NCBI RefSeq assembly: GCF_905220415.1
Contig: NC_059566.1
Coordinates: 2,914,001 to 2,978,000 of the forward strand
DNA: 64,000 nucleotides
Direction: 5' to 3'
DNA from: Colias croceus
Taxonomy: Eukaryota; Arthropoda; Insecta; Lepidoptera; Pieridae
Under the pieces are notes generated by a model. That model saw only the letters and a program-made list of their open reading frames with translations. It did not search any database and was not told where the DNA came from. The translations under genes were made by a program, and so were the position numbers. Below are positions 22,801-31,154 of this stretch, one piece after another; position 1 is the first letter of the stretch; each line of letters begins with the position of its first letter.

Positions 22801-25800
22801 GTTAAGTTTGAGTTGAGTTTGAGTTGAGTTTGAGTTGAGTTTGAGTTGAGTTTGAGTTGAGTTTGAGTAGAGTTTGAGTAGAGTTTGAGTAGAGTTTGAG
22901 TAGAGTTTGAGTTGAGTTTGAGTTGAGTTTGAGTTGAGTTTGAGTTGAGTTTGAGTTGAGTTTGAGTTGAGTTTGAGTTGAGTTTGAGTTGAGTTTGAGT
23001 TGAGTTTGAGTTGAGTTTGAGTTGAGTTTGAGTTGAGTTTGAGTTGAGTTTGAGTTGAGTTTGAGTTGAGTTTGAGTTGAGTTTGAGTTGAGTTTGAGTT
23101 GAGTTTGAGTTGAGTTTGAGTTGAGTTTGAGTTCGAATTTCTTACCAGCGAACAGCCTGCACATATTCCTACTACTGTCCCACACTGCGTTCTCAGTGAT
23201 ACACTCGCAAGTGCGGAAGCCCCAGGGCTCCCGTGGCGCCCCACAGCGGGACTCCGCCCCGAATGTGTGACAGTTTGCGTCGATAACACAAGAATCGGTG
23301 ATTCGGCGTGTCACTGAAATGTAATAAAAAAATTATAAAACGAATCGAATTATTTCTATTCAATAAAAATTACAAAAAACATTTGAATGCTTTCTTTTCT
23401 AAACATTTGTGGTTTTACCACAAACATTCCATCCCCATTTTTGTTCCCAAATCTATACATATAATAAATCTGTAGGAGGGTCAAATCTGTACATTGAAAA
23501 TATTGAATATAAATAAATAGCAAGGGGTGTTACTGGATCGATACCATACCCAAATATGTGAGAAAAATTTTTTTATCTATCTGTCCGTCTGTCTGTATGT
23601 GCAAACATCACATGAAAACTAACGGTTCGATTTCGATGAAACTTGGTATCATTATACCTTATTATCCTGGGCATAAAATGGGATACTTTTTATCCTGAAA
23701 AAAATCTTAATTTTTCCGCGCGGACGAAGTCACGGGCGGAAGCTAGTGTGTAATTTATAAATTCTTACCTTTAATACAGTCCCTCATATTAACATTATAA
23801 AAGAAGTTAGGGGGACATGCACATACACCATCTATAACAGTCGCTAAGAGACCACCACATTGCTCAGGGGTGGATGGCGTTCCTAATTCTGAAATAATAT
23901 AAATTTATACGTACAGATATAAGAATAAAAGAAAATATCAAAAATTCTTACCTGTTTATTGAAAATAGAGGGTAGATTGAAAAATAACAAGAATACGACT
24001 CAGACTACATACTAATACCTATTATAATACCTATACATTAAATTACACAACAAATTATTGAAAAGCCCTGAATTCGTAAATTAACATTAAGTATATATTT
24101 GTTTGAAACAAAAATTATTTCACTGCGAAGAAATTTATGTAAATTATAAAACACACCAAATAATAACGAATAAATAAAAAATATTATTGCAAATTGCTAA
24201 AAAACTACTTGAAACTACATAATATTATAAACAACACATATTATAAAATACCAACTTATATGTTCTACAATGTAAAATTATTACCAATAAATAATACTAC
24301 TACAAAATAATTGTTATTTCAAACTACCCACTAATACTTTATACTAATTACTACCATCTACCACTTCTACTACTACCTACATATTATTAAGTAAATAACT
24401 TTAGTTTCATTAGAGATTGATTTAAAAAAATAAAACATAAATAAATAAAACACTAACCTGCATAACACTTATCGTCAGACATATAAAATCCAACCGGGCA
24501 AACGCACGTTCTATCAACGCACAGCTGCGGTGACGGACACGCAGCACTTGCGTTGCATGCTGTATCGTGTACTGCTTGTACTGTGCGGTCTGTCATTGAG
24601 TGTTCTACATCGAGTGTGTGCTGTTCTATACGTTCTAGAACCTTAGATTGTGGCACTGAAATGTTTTTTTTTCCGTTTTTAAACGAGTTTTTTTTATCTG
24701 TATTATAATGAATAGAATGTAGATTGTTCGATAGTGGAATGCTTCGCGATACTAAAAGATATCGATTTTGAAAACTTCGAAAAATTCTATTTTATCCGTA
24801 ATATTATACAAGCATATAGAAAATTCTAGATTATTTTTTAACTGAGCTATTAGAAAAATATAATTATAATGTTCTAGATTGTTCGAAGACACTAATTATA
24901 TGCTTTTGCAAAAATAACGTATTATAACGCAACGCACAGCTACGGTGATTTCTTAAACAGCTAATTTTTAATCTGTGCTACTAATAGCAAGAATAAAGAA
25001 TGATCTAGATTGTTCGAGTTCATTTATTATGTGCGTTTGTAAATTGTAACAATAACTTATAATAACGCAACGCACACCTGCGGTGACGAACACGCAATAA
25101 TTCTACAGTCTAGATTGTTCGCTAGTGTGATACTTAGTAATTAAAAAAGATGGTTTTTATGATGAAAATTAAATATAAAAAATACAGATAAACAAAGATC
25201 TTACCGACACAATAGCTATAAATGAATGTATAATGATTAATCGAATAGGTTTGATAAATAAAATAAAAACTTACCAGTACTATCAACACAAGAAAACGTG
25301 TTAATATTACAAGCGCCTCCTGTGAACTGACAGTCAGAGTCTACCACACAACCATCGCCGACCGCTGAAAATGTTAAGTTAGTTTTTATAACTACCCGCA
25401 TTTTTAGTTTTTTAATTTCAGTTTCGCCTGTTTGTTTTATATTAATAAAATTAATAAATCACATCTTCACTATATATTGACAGAGTTTTACACTAAATAT
25501 AATGTACGAGTAAGACATAGGTTACACGCTCAGTCTGGCGTCAGTTCAGTCCATCAGAATAACGGGAGAATTATCGTCTAACCGATTGACTGACGGACTG
25601 ATGGTTCAGAATATACCAAGGAATATACCTACCGTGTTTTCCAACTGACGCCAGACTGAACGTGTAACCTATGTCTGTCTATGTAAAGCAATGTTTATTT
25701 TGAACTACGTATAGGTACACTTTTAATTATATGTGTACAAAAAAACAATATTTTTTTCAAATGTTTTCAGTAACCAAGGCAATACAGTCGAAGACAAGAG

Positions 25801-28196
25801 ATTATGGTGTATTATAAATGGTGTATTAGTATGACGAAAAAAATGTATTTTGATTATGTTTCTCTTTTTTTTTCAAATCTTAATTATTACCTTATATTGG
25901 TACCTACTACCTACTATACATAATAATATGACAAAGAACTAGTGTGATGAAATAAAAGTGGTTTTGTTATTATTTTTTTCATTTTGATTTCAATACATTG
26001 ATACTTTATACACTTATTTTTTCTATCATTAATAAATTATCCTAAAAAACGTACCTTTTCCAATCTTCCTACACTCCCCCCTCTGCCGTTCATAGTACCC
26101 ATCAGAACACACACACACCCCATCACATTTTAAACTGAACGGGTCTCTAGGGGTTGATAGACATTCTTCATCCCTTGTACAAGATTCGCCAAAAGATTTT
26201 GTGTTCCAACAACGACCGAGGAAATAATGAGTGCCGGGGAGACAAGCGCAGATTGAAATTGCTAGTAAAAAAAAAAATGCCAAAATTGTGTAAAATTTTT
26301 TGGGAATGGATAGAGACAACTTTTTGAATGTATTATAGTAACTTCGATAGTATAACTGACAGTATTATTTTTTTTTGCTTTTTAAGGTAAGCAAATAAAA
26401 GCAATTTTTGGTATTGTTTCAAATATATTGTTTTAAAAATAGAAAAAATTATCTTAGAGCTAGATTAAATATGATCGCCTCCTGGTACAGTGGCTGACGC
26501 GGGAGCGTAGAACCGAGGGGTCCTATAGGTTCGATTACCGGTGGAGACGAAGAAAAAAGAAATGTCTCGGTCTGGCAGGACACAGAAGGCTGATCACCTA
26601 CTTCTCTCTAAAGAAAATCGATCAGTGAAACAGATGTATGTATAATGCATCTGCCCCTTACCCCACTTGGGGACATGGGACTTCACTAGATTAAATAAAT
26701 TTATATATCAGCTTTAAGTTCTATATAAAAGAAACAAGAAGAAAACTTCTATACGTTCTATCATACGAAACCATAAAAATAACTTACTTGAATTAGTTAC
26801 TTGTCTACATTCATAGTTACTAAATAGTCTGGAACATTGAGTTGTGTCCACGCACGGCGATGAATAATATGGTGCCACTGGAAATAAATAAATATGTAAT
26901 AAAAATTAAAGAAAATGGAATAACATTAACGTAAGTAACGAAAAAAAAACAGCTGAACTGAGAACCTCCTTTTTTTACTAGCTTTCCGCCCGCGGCTTCG
27001 CTCTCATTTTCATAGAAAAACCCGCGTAGTTCCCGTTCCCGTAGGATTTCCGAGATGAAACCTATCCTATGTGTAAATCCAAATTACCCTCTATATGTTG
27101 GCTAAATTTCATTGTAATCGGTTCATTAGTATTTGCGTGAAAGAGTAACAAACATTGTGCATGTTTGTTGCACATCCATCCTCACAAATTTTCGCATAAA
27201 TAATATTAGTAGGATAGGATTAGTAGGAAGTAGGATAGTAGAATAGGAAGTAGGATATAGGATTTATTTATTTAAATAAGGTTTACTTACCCCTAATACA
27301 ATCCATCCCTCCCCTCCCCGGTTCTCGTCCCGTGGGACACTTGCAAGTACCTTCTACACATATACTACCATTGCGACTCGAACAATCACTATCATTCGTG
27401 CATTGCCATAGAGCTGATGCTGCGTGGACGAGCGCTGAAAATATTATAAGGAATTTTATACGCGACTAGCTTTTCGTCCCCGTCTTCGCCCGCGTTTTCG
27501 AAGAAAAACCCGCATAGTTCCCGTTCCCATGGGATTTCCAGGATAAAACCTATCCTATGTGTTAATGCAAGTTACCCTCTATATGTGTGCTAAATTTCAT
27601 TATAATCGGTTCAGAAGTTTATGCGTGAAAACCATACATACAAACCTTTCCTCTTTATAATATTAGTACTCATAGATTTACTTGGTCATAATAATCTTTG
27701 AAATATCAGGTTAAAAAATAAAAACGGCATGGACTTTAAAGAGATAAATTTAATAAATCGCGCGAAAATACTAAATAGGGCATTATTATGACAAATTAAA
27801 GGAGCCATAGTCTAGTTATGTATGATGTCTAAATAGTTAAGCAAAGAACGAATAATTAATGTTTATAGTAAGTAGTATTGAAAAAAGCAAAAAAATGCAG
27901 AAAATAAACAGTATTATGGAACATCGATAGAGCTTGGGTTGAAAAATATGCAAACATGAAAATAAATTATTTCTTCTTTTGTCTTCAGAAGAAGTAAAGA
28001 GAAGAAATAATTTATTTTCATGGACAAAGTACATTGAATAAGATGAATCTAAGGACTTCATTTCAGTATTAAATCAAGAAAATTCACTTAAATAAACACG
28101 AAAACCATAACCCTCTTTATGCATAATTGGTTACTAAACAATACAATAAAAATACAAAAAATACATACCCACAATTATAACTATTTTTCCGTACAT
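16845..28196 (-). CDS. Secreted multi-module EB/EGF-like cysteine-rich protein (14 exons, 594 aa)
   Basis: Exons in transcript order: 28196-28169, 27434-27291, 26877-26788, 26261-26055, 25364-25275, 24655-24458, 23888-23769, 23313-23146, 22289-22143, 20970-20851, 19911-19783, 19325-19185, 18805-18677 and 16918-16845. The start ATG is at 28196 and the TAA at 16845. Every intron is GT-AG and phase 1, and the joined CDS is 1785 nt without a stop. Residues 1-17 form a signal peptide ending Ala-Ala-Ser-Ala. About ten modules follow, mostly C-x5-C-x(n)-C-x(n)-C-x-C-x(n)-C, with 68 cysteines in all. Exons 5 and 7 encode four-cysteine variants. The last exon adds Ser-rich residues and a hydrophobic stretch (about 577-590), suggesting a GPI signal or membrane anchor. 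Insect EB-module proteins are often labelled prion-like-(Q/N-rich) or multiple-EGF-like; the function is not known to me. AATAAA signals lie near 16824-16833. Confidence 0.85.
16925..17240. repeat. Degenerate AATAGTCAA minisatellite, part 1
   Basis: Irregular copies of AATAGTCAA(G/C)TTxACCAxxA, at about 20-25 bp spacing, fill the start of the last EB-gene intron. The purer part is at 18525-18665, beyond the palindrome. Confidence 0.65.
17321..18442. mobile_element. 1.1-kb palindromic element with roughly 0.5-kb arms
   Basis: The left arm begins AATCGCAGTCGGATGAAACC and the right arm ends with TTTCATCAGACTGCGATT. The arms can be followed to about 17800 and from about 17925, with a loop of about 125 bp. 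They differ by an extra C-rich segment in the right arm (about 18296-18350). There is no coding capacity. It sits inside the last intron of the EB-module gene. Confidence 0.85.
18525..18665. repeat. 21-bp minisatellite AACAATAAAATAGTCAACGTT, part 2
   Basis: At least three near-perfect tandem units (about 18572-18640) lie among weaker copies. It is the same motif as 16925-17240, now on the other side of the palindrome. Confidence 0.7.
18985..19142 (+). mobile_element. Helitron-like repeat, family C
   Basis: GCGAGGATGGATATGTGTGC, TACTGAACCGATTACAATGA and GGTCGGAAAGCTAGT identify it. It lies in an EB-gene intron. Confidence 0.65.
19386..19549 (+). mobile_element. Non-autonomous Helitron, family A
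   Basis: TCTATACTAATATTATAAAG to CGGGGCAAAGCTAGT, with a short internal deletion. It starts about 60 bp upstream of an EB-gene exon, within the intron. Confidence 0.75.
19930..20126 (+). mobile_element. Non-autonomous Helitron, family A
   Basis: TCTATACTAATATTTTGAAG to CGGAACGCAGCTAGT. It begins about 20 bp from the acceptor of the EB exon at 19783-19911. Confidence 0.75.
20598..20831 (+). mobile_element. Helitron-like repeat, family C
   Basis: TTATATTATAAATGCGAAAG to GCGAAGCCGCGGGCGGAAAGCTAGT (longer hairpin end at 20804-20831). It ends 20 bp before the donor side of the EB exon at 20851-20970. Confidence 0.75.
21076..21410 (-). mobile_element. Helitron-like repeat, family D
   Basis: ACTAGCTTCCACCCGCGACT, GGTATCGATCCAGTAACACC and AATTGACCCTTCTACAGA. 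It includes a (GACA)n run at about 21268-21290. An opposite-strand copy lies at 23445-23746 in the same gene. Confidence 0.75.
21831..22068 (+). mobile_element. Helitron family B copy with an internal repeat insertion
   Basis: AATCACTACATAGTATAAAA at the left and AACTACGCAACGGATTTTG further on are interrupted by a common lepidopteran repeat piece (ACATACCGGACGAATTGATAACC and AAGTCGGTTAAC, about 21875-21920). The same piece recurs at about 30946-30990. Confidence 0.6.
22308..22496 (+). mobile_element. Non-autonomous Helitron, family B
   Basis: TCACTACATAGTATAAAACA to GCCGCGGGCGGTAAGCTA. It runs directly into a family A copy. Confidence 0.8.
22497..22678 (+). mobile_element. Helitron family A, fused to the preceding copy
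   Basis: Starts within the family head (ATATTATAAAGCTTAAGAG) immediately after the GCTA of the family B copy, and ends CCGCGGAGCGCATCTAGT. It looks like a head-to-tail insertion at the Helitron AT target. Confidence 0.75.
22793..23133. repeat. 11-bp minisatellite (GAGTTTGAGTT), 31 units
   Basis: 341 bp is exactly 31 units of 11 bp. Near the left end (about 22868-22906) adjacent units share one T-to-A change. The array lies in an EB-gene intron and ends 12 bp from the splice donor of the exon at 23146-23313. Eleven is not a multiple of three, and no frame of the minus strand contains a stop inside the array. Confidence 0.95.
23445..23746 (+). mobile_element. Helitron-like repeat, family D
   Basis: TCTGTAGGAGGGTCAAATCT to GTCACGGGCGGAAGCTAGT, with ATCGATACCATACCCAAAT in between. 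It ends 22 bp before the EB exon at 23769. Confidence 0.75.
23950..24457. other. AT-rich intron sequence
   Basis: Very AT-rich, with many ACTAC/AATAAT runs and no recognised repeat. Intron of the EB-module gene. Confidence 0.5.
24660..25274. repeat. Intron with diverged local duplications
   Basis: TCTAGATTGTTCG recurs at about 24885, 25008 and 25110, and AACGCAACGCACA(G/C)CT(A/G)CGGTGA recurs at about 24928 and 25066. The latter resembles coding sequence inside the neighbouring exon (CAACGCACAGCTGCGGTGAC, about 24519-24537). The intron therefore seems to contain degenerate partial copies of exon 24458-24655. Confidence 0.6.
25513..25676. repeat. MITE-like repeat with 33-bp inverted ends
   Basis: AGACATAGGTTACACG and CAGTCTGGCGTCAGTT at the left match the right-end AACTGACGCCAGACTG and CGTGTAACCTATGTCT. 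It is 164 bp long and lies in the EB-gene intron between the exons at 25275 and 26055. Confidence 0.75.
26472..26685 (+). mobile_element. tRNA-derived SINE, copy 2, with 12-bp target duplication
   Basis: A full-length SINE with head TCCTGGTACAGTGGCTGACG and B box GGTTCGATTAC. CTAGATTAAATA is present on both sides (26460-26471 and 26686-26697), the duplication expected from LINE-mediated insertion. It lies in an EB-gene intron. Confidence 0.9.
26977..27215 (-). mobile_element. Helitron-like repeat, family C (reference copy)
   Basis: ACTAGCTTTCCGCCCGCGGC, GTTCCCGTAGGATTTCCG, TTACCCTCTATATGTTGGC and GAAAGAGTAACAAACA, ending near AATATTAGTAGGAT. It is followed by a short AGTAGGATAG run. Confidence 0.8.
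27465..27670 (-). mobile_element. Helitron-like repeat, family C
   Basis: ACTAGCTTTTCGTCCCCGTC to TTATAATATTAGTACTCAT, in intron 1 of the EB gene. Confidence 0.75.
27955..28022. repeat. 68-bp hairpin with 23-bp perfect arms
   Basis: CATGAAAATAAATTATTTCT pairs with AGAAATAATTTATTTTCATG around a loop of about 20 bases, in intron 1 of the EB-module gene. It could be a tiny MITE or a hairpin RNA; the sequence alone does not decide. Confidence 0.7.
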
Positions 28197-28460
28197 TTCA
28201 CTATTTAGCACAGAGTACTATGCCTATAGACTAAACCTAGTAAACTATGGCACAACTATCAGTGTTTTAAAAATATCGAAACACCTGAAGGATATTATTT
28301 GATAATTTATCAATAATTTGGTGATTAATGCGGAGATATAGTGATGTTTAGACAGTTCGCTTTTATTATTATTTCTTTTAAAAGTTTTTGTTAATTATGT
28401 AAGTATATGTTAGAAGGTAAACATATATTATGTAGGTACATATTATATTATGATTTGGAT

Positions 28461-28674
28461 ACTAGATTTCCGCCCGCGGCTTCGCCCGCGTTTGCAAAGG
28501 AAAACCCGCATAGTTCCCGTTCCCGTGGGATTTCCGGGATAAAAACTATCCTATGTGTTAATCCAAGTTACCCTCTATATGTGTGCTAAATTTCATTGTA
28601 ATCGTTTTGACGTGAAAGATTAACAAACATTCATACATCCATACATACTTTCGCATTTATAATATTAGTAGGAT
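28461..28674 (-). mobile_element. Helitron-like repeat, family C
   Basis: ACTAGATTTCCGCCCGCGGC to AATATTAGTAGGAT, lying 260 bp upstream of the EB-gene start codon. Confidence 0.75.
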
Positions 28675-28811
28675 TTAGAGGGTAGTTTTATTACATCAAT
28701 AACTTATTTGTTTTGTAATTGAAAACTGCATAATATAATCAACTCAAGATATAAAACCATTAAAAAGCTACGTATTAATACAATAATAAAAATAAATAAT
28801 TAAAAAAGGCA

Positions 28812-28980
28812 TCTATACTAATATTATAAAGAGGAAAGGTTTATAATTATGTATGTATGGTTTTCACGCACAAACTGCTGGACCGATTTCAAAAATTCTT
28901 TCACCATTAGAAAGCTGCATCTTCACATAGGCTAGGTTTTATGCTATGCGGGTTTTTCTTTGAAAACGCGGGTGAGATTG
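28812..28980 (+). mobile_element. Mosaic of Helitron families A and C
   Basis: The head is family A (TCTATACTAATATTATAAAG), the middle CTGCTGGACCGATTTCAAAA is shared, and the tail is family C (GCGGGTTTTTCTTTGAAAAC). Confidence 0.6.
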
Positions 28981-29099
28981 TACCTAACACCTAATAATAC
29001 CTAATTACTTTATTCCGTGTTGTCTAGTTTTAGAAATTATTTACCTTTCTCTTAAAACACTATCTAGAGCTATCTAGTGATAAAAACGTATCAAGATTT

Positions 29100-29203
29100 T
29101 ACGCTACACCGCGTCGCACAAAGAATTTTTCAAATCAGACCAGTAGTTCTTGAGATTAGCGCGTTCAAACAAACAAACTTTTCTTTATAATATTAGTAAA
29201 GAT
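29100..29203 (-). mobile_element. Helitron family A fragment
   Basis: AATTTTTCAAATCAGACCAG to TATAATATTAGTAAAGAT. Confidence 0.65.
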
Positions 29204-29326
29204 TTGTTTCCCGACTCCAGCACGGCCCGTACCCTTAAACGGTGCCGGTGTAGTATGAATCATGCTATAAAGATCTAAGCACGCATAGAGACATAGATAT
29301 CAGAAATCAACTTTATTTTATAGTAT

Positions 29327-29518
29327 ACTAGCTTACCGCCCGCGGCTTCGCCCGCTTTGTCTAAAACCTAATAAATTATATACTAAAACCTTCCTCTTGA
29401 ATCACTCTATCTATTTAAAAAAAATCGCATCAAAATCCGTTGCGTAGTTTTAAAGATTTAAGCATACAAAGGGACATAGGGACAGAGAAAGCGACTTTGT
29501 TTTATACTATGTAGTGAT
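29327..29518 (-). mobile_element. Non-autonomous Helitron, family B
   Basis: A near-consensus full copy: ACTAGCTTACCGCCCGCGGC to ACTATGTAGTGAT. Confidence 0.85.
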
Positions 29519-29709
29519 GATGTAGTGATAAAGGTATTCCTATTAGAATTATACTCTAATTTGGACATTATCAATATTTATGTATCTTAAATCGTCATAT
29601 ACAATGCAGGTGTGAATGTTATCTGATAACGTTATTATCAGGCGACTTTGTATGAAAATCACATTTTCTCAATCCCTGAAGACTATGAATGTTCTTATAA
29701 TTATTATTA

Positions 29710-29891
29710 CTAGCTTACAGACCGCGGCTTCGCCCACTTTGTCTAAAACCTAATAAATTATATACTAAAACCTTCCTCTTGAATCACTCTATACACATGT
29801 ATATTAAAAAAACCACATCATTTGATTTAAGCATACAAAGGGACATAGGGACAGAGAAAGCGACTTTGTTTTATACTATGTACCTAGTGAT
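29710..29891 (-). mobile_element. Non-autonomous Helitron, family B
   Basis: ACTAGCTTACAGACCGCGGC to TACCTAGTGAT, with a small internal deletion around the CGTTGCGTAG motif. Confidence 0.75.
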
Positions 29892-29935
29892 ATTATAGGT
29901 ATTCTTGTCTTAATCTATAACATCTATTTATATAA

Positions 29936-30359
29936 ATGACTATCTATATTTTTTTAATAAATGCACGTGTTAGTTACTTAATTCATAACTCAAAAACGGC
30001 TGAACCGATTTGGCTGAAAATTGGTGGGCATGTAGCTTAGAACCAGGAGACATTTAGATTGATTGATTGATTGAGACAGATTAGTATTTAGTACTAGATC
30101 CCACTGCAGGATTAGTGCGTTCATAATTGTTTTGATGAAACCAAAATTTTATGCATACCTATTTATAATTAGGAGAATATATTATTATATCAACTAGATT
30201 GCTAGTCACAATTTGGCCTCAAGGATGTTTAATCATCATCAAAAAACTACATATATGCACTCACTAATCCAGACTAAATATTACGATTAACGGCCCTGCG
30301 CCCTAATATTTTGAAAAAAAAATTACAACCCGGGCAGAACAGGGGTAAACAGCTAGTAT
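29936..30359 (+). mobile_element. Helitron-like repeat ending AACAGCTAGT
   Basis: AACGGCTGAACCGATTTGGC, an ACCCGGGCAGAACAGGGG tail and AACAGCTAGT. The 5' end and the middle are diverged. Confidence 0.5.
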
Positions 30360-30570
30360 ATCTAAGTTATTAAAGCAAAAGCTTAATTTTCATGAATATC
30401 TGTAAATATTAGTGCGAATACAAAAATGCTTTACAAAAATGAACCATTCATGATATTATCACAGACTAATAATCATTCCCCTTATATTACTTTACTCTTT
30501 GCTAATAATAATATACTACGTAATATCACAGACTAAGTAATATTATGCTCTTACTATGGAATACATTAAA

Positions 30571-30856
30571 GCGCCATCTAGCGAACGCTTTTAAAAGTAG
30601 AACTAATTAAGAATTCACAAGAAATTGATTAAAGCGCCATCTATCCATATATTATCAATGTATCACACAGATTTTAATCTAGTTTCATGCAGTTTAAAAA
30701 AATGCATGAAACAAGATTAAAAACAATTTTTGTGGAATTAATTATTTAAAAAAAACTTGTTCATTTTGATCTAAATTTATATATTTTATAGGTTATTTTG
30801 TGAATGTTAGCGCCATCTTCAAAATAAAGTTTGAACTTTATTTTGTAGATGGCGCT
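30571..30856. repeat. Cluster of four GCGCCATCT motifs with two hairpins
   Basis: AGCGCCATCT occurs at 30570, 30633 and 30809, and reversed as AGATGGCGCT at 30847-30856. The last two form an inverted pair whose stem continues with (T)CAAAATAAAGTTT/AACTTTATTTTG. A second hairpin pairs TTTTAATCTAGTTTCATGCA with TGCATGAAACAAGATTAAAA (about 30672-30722). Confidence 0.75.
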
Positions 30857-31068
30857 ATTTATATTATATTATCTTATTTTTGTTTATTTCATTTTCCTTG
30901 CATAATAAATTTATCGCAAACAATATAGTTTTATAAAAAAAAAACATACCGGCCGAATTGATAACCTCCTTTTTTCGAAGTCGGTTAACAACTACAATTT
31001 TATTGATAAAAATTAAAATCATTTGATTTAAAAACTATATAATCTTTATTTTCGGCCATCTAATAACG

Positions 31069-31141
31069 GGTTCCGTGGTGTAGTGGTTATCACATCTGCT
31101 TTACACGCAGAAGGCCGCCAGTTCGATCCTGGCCGGAATCA
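31069..31141 (+). tRNA. tRNA-Val (anticodon UAC)
   Basis: 73 nt fold as a complete cloverleaf. The acceptor stem GGTTCCG/CGGAATC has one G-T pair, followed by discriminator A at 31141. The D arm is GTGT...TCAC. The anticodon stem TCTGC/GCAGA has loop TTTACAC, giving anticodon TAC, which reads GUA valine codons. The variable loop is five bases, and the T stem GCCAG/CTGGC has loop TTCGATC. An A box (TGGTGTAGTGG) and B box (GTTCGATCC) are present, and eight Ts follow at 31145-31152. No intron and no encoded CCA, as expected in a eukaryote. Confidence 0.97.
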
Positions 31142-31144
31142 TAA

Positions 31145-31152
31145 TTTTTTTT
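31145..31152 (+). terminator. Pol III terminator of tRNA-Val
   Basis: A run of eight Ts four bases after the tRNA 3' end. Confidence 0.85.
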
Positions 31153-31154
31153 AT

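Noticed and set aside
22783..23314. Two overlapping minus-strand open frames of about 170 codons that look like an Asn/Gln-rich repeat protein
   Set aside because: The repeat part is the 11-bp minisatellite in an intron and is open in all frames by chance. Only the first 55 or so codons of one frame are a real exon. I kept intron retention as a hypothesis, not as a gene.
24719..25000. Possible additional EB exon in the intron between 24655 and 25275
   Set aside because: The exon-like words there are broken by stops and lack a phase-1 acceptor/donor pair, so I treat them as worn duplicates.
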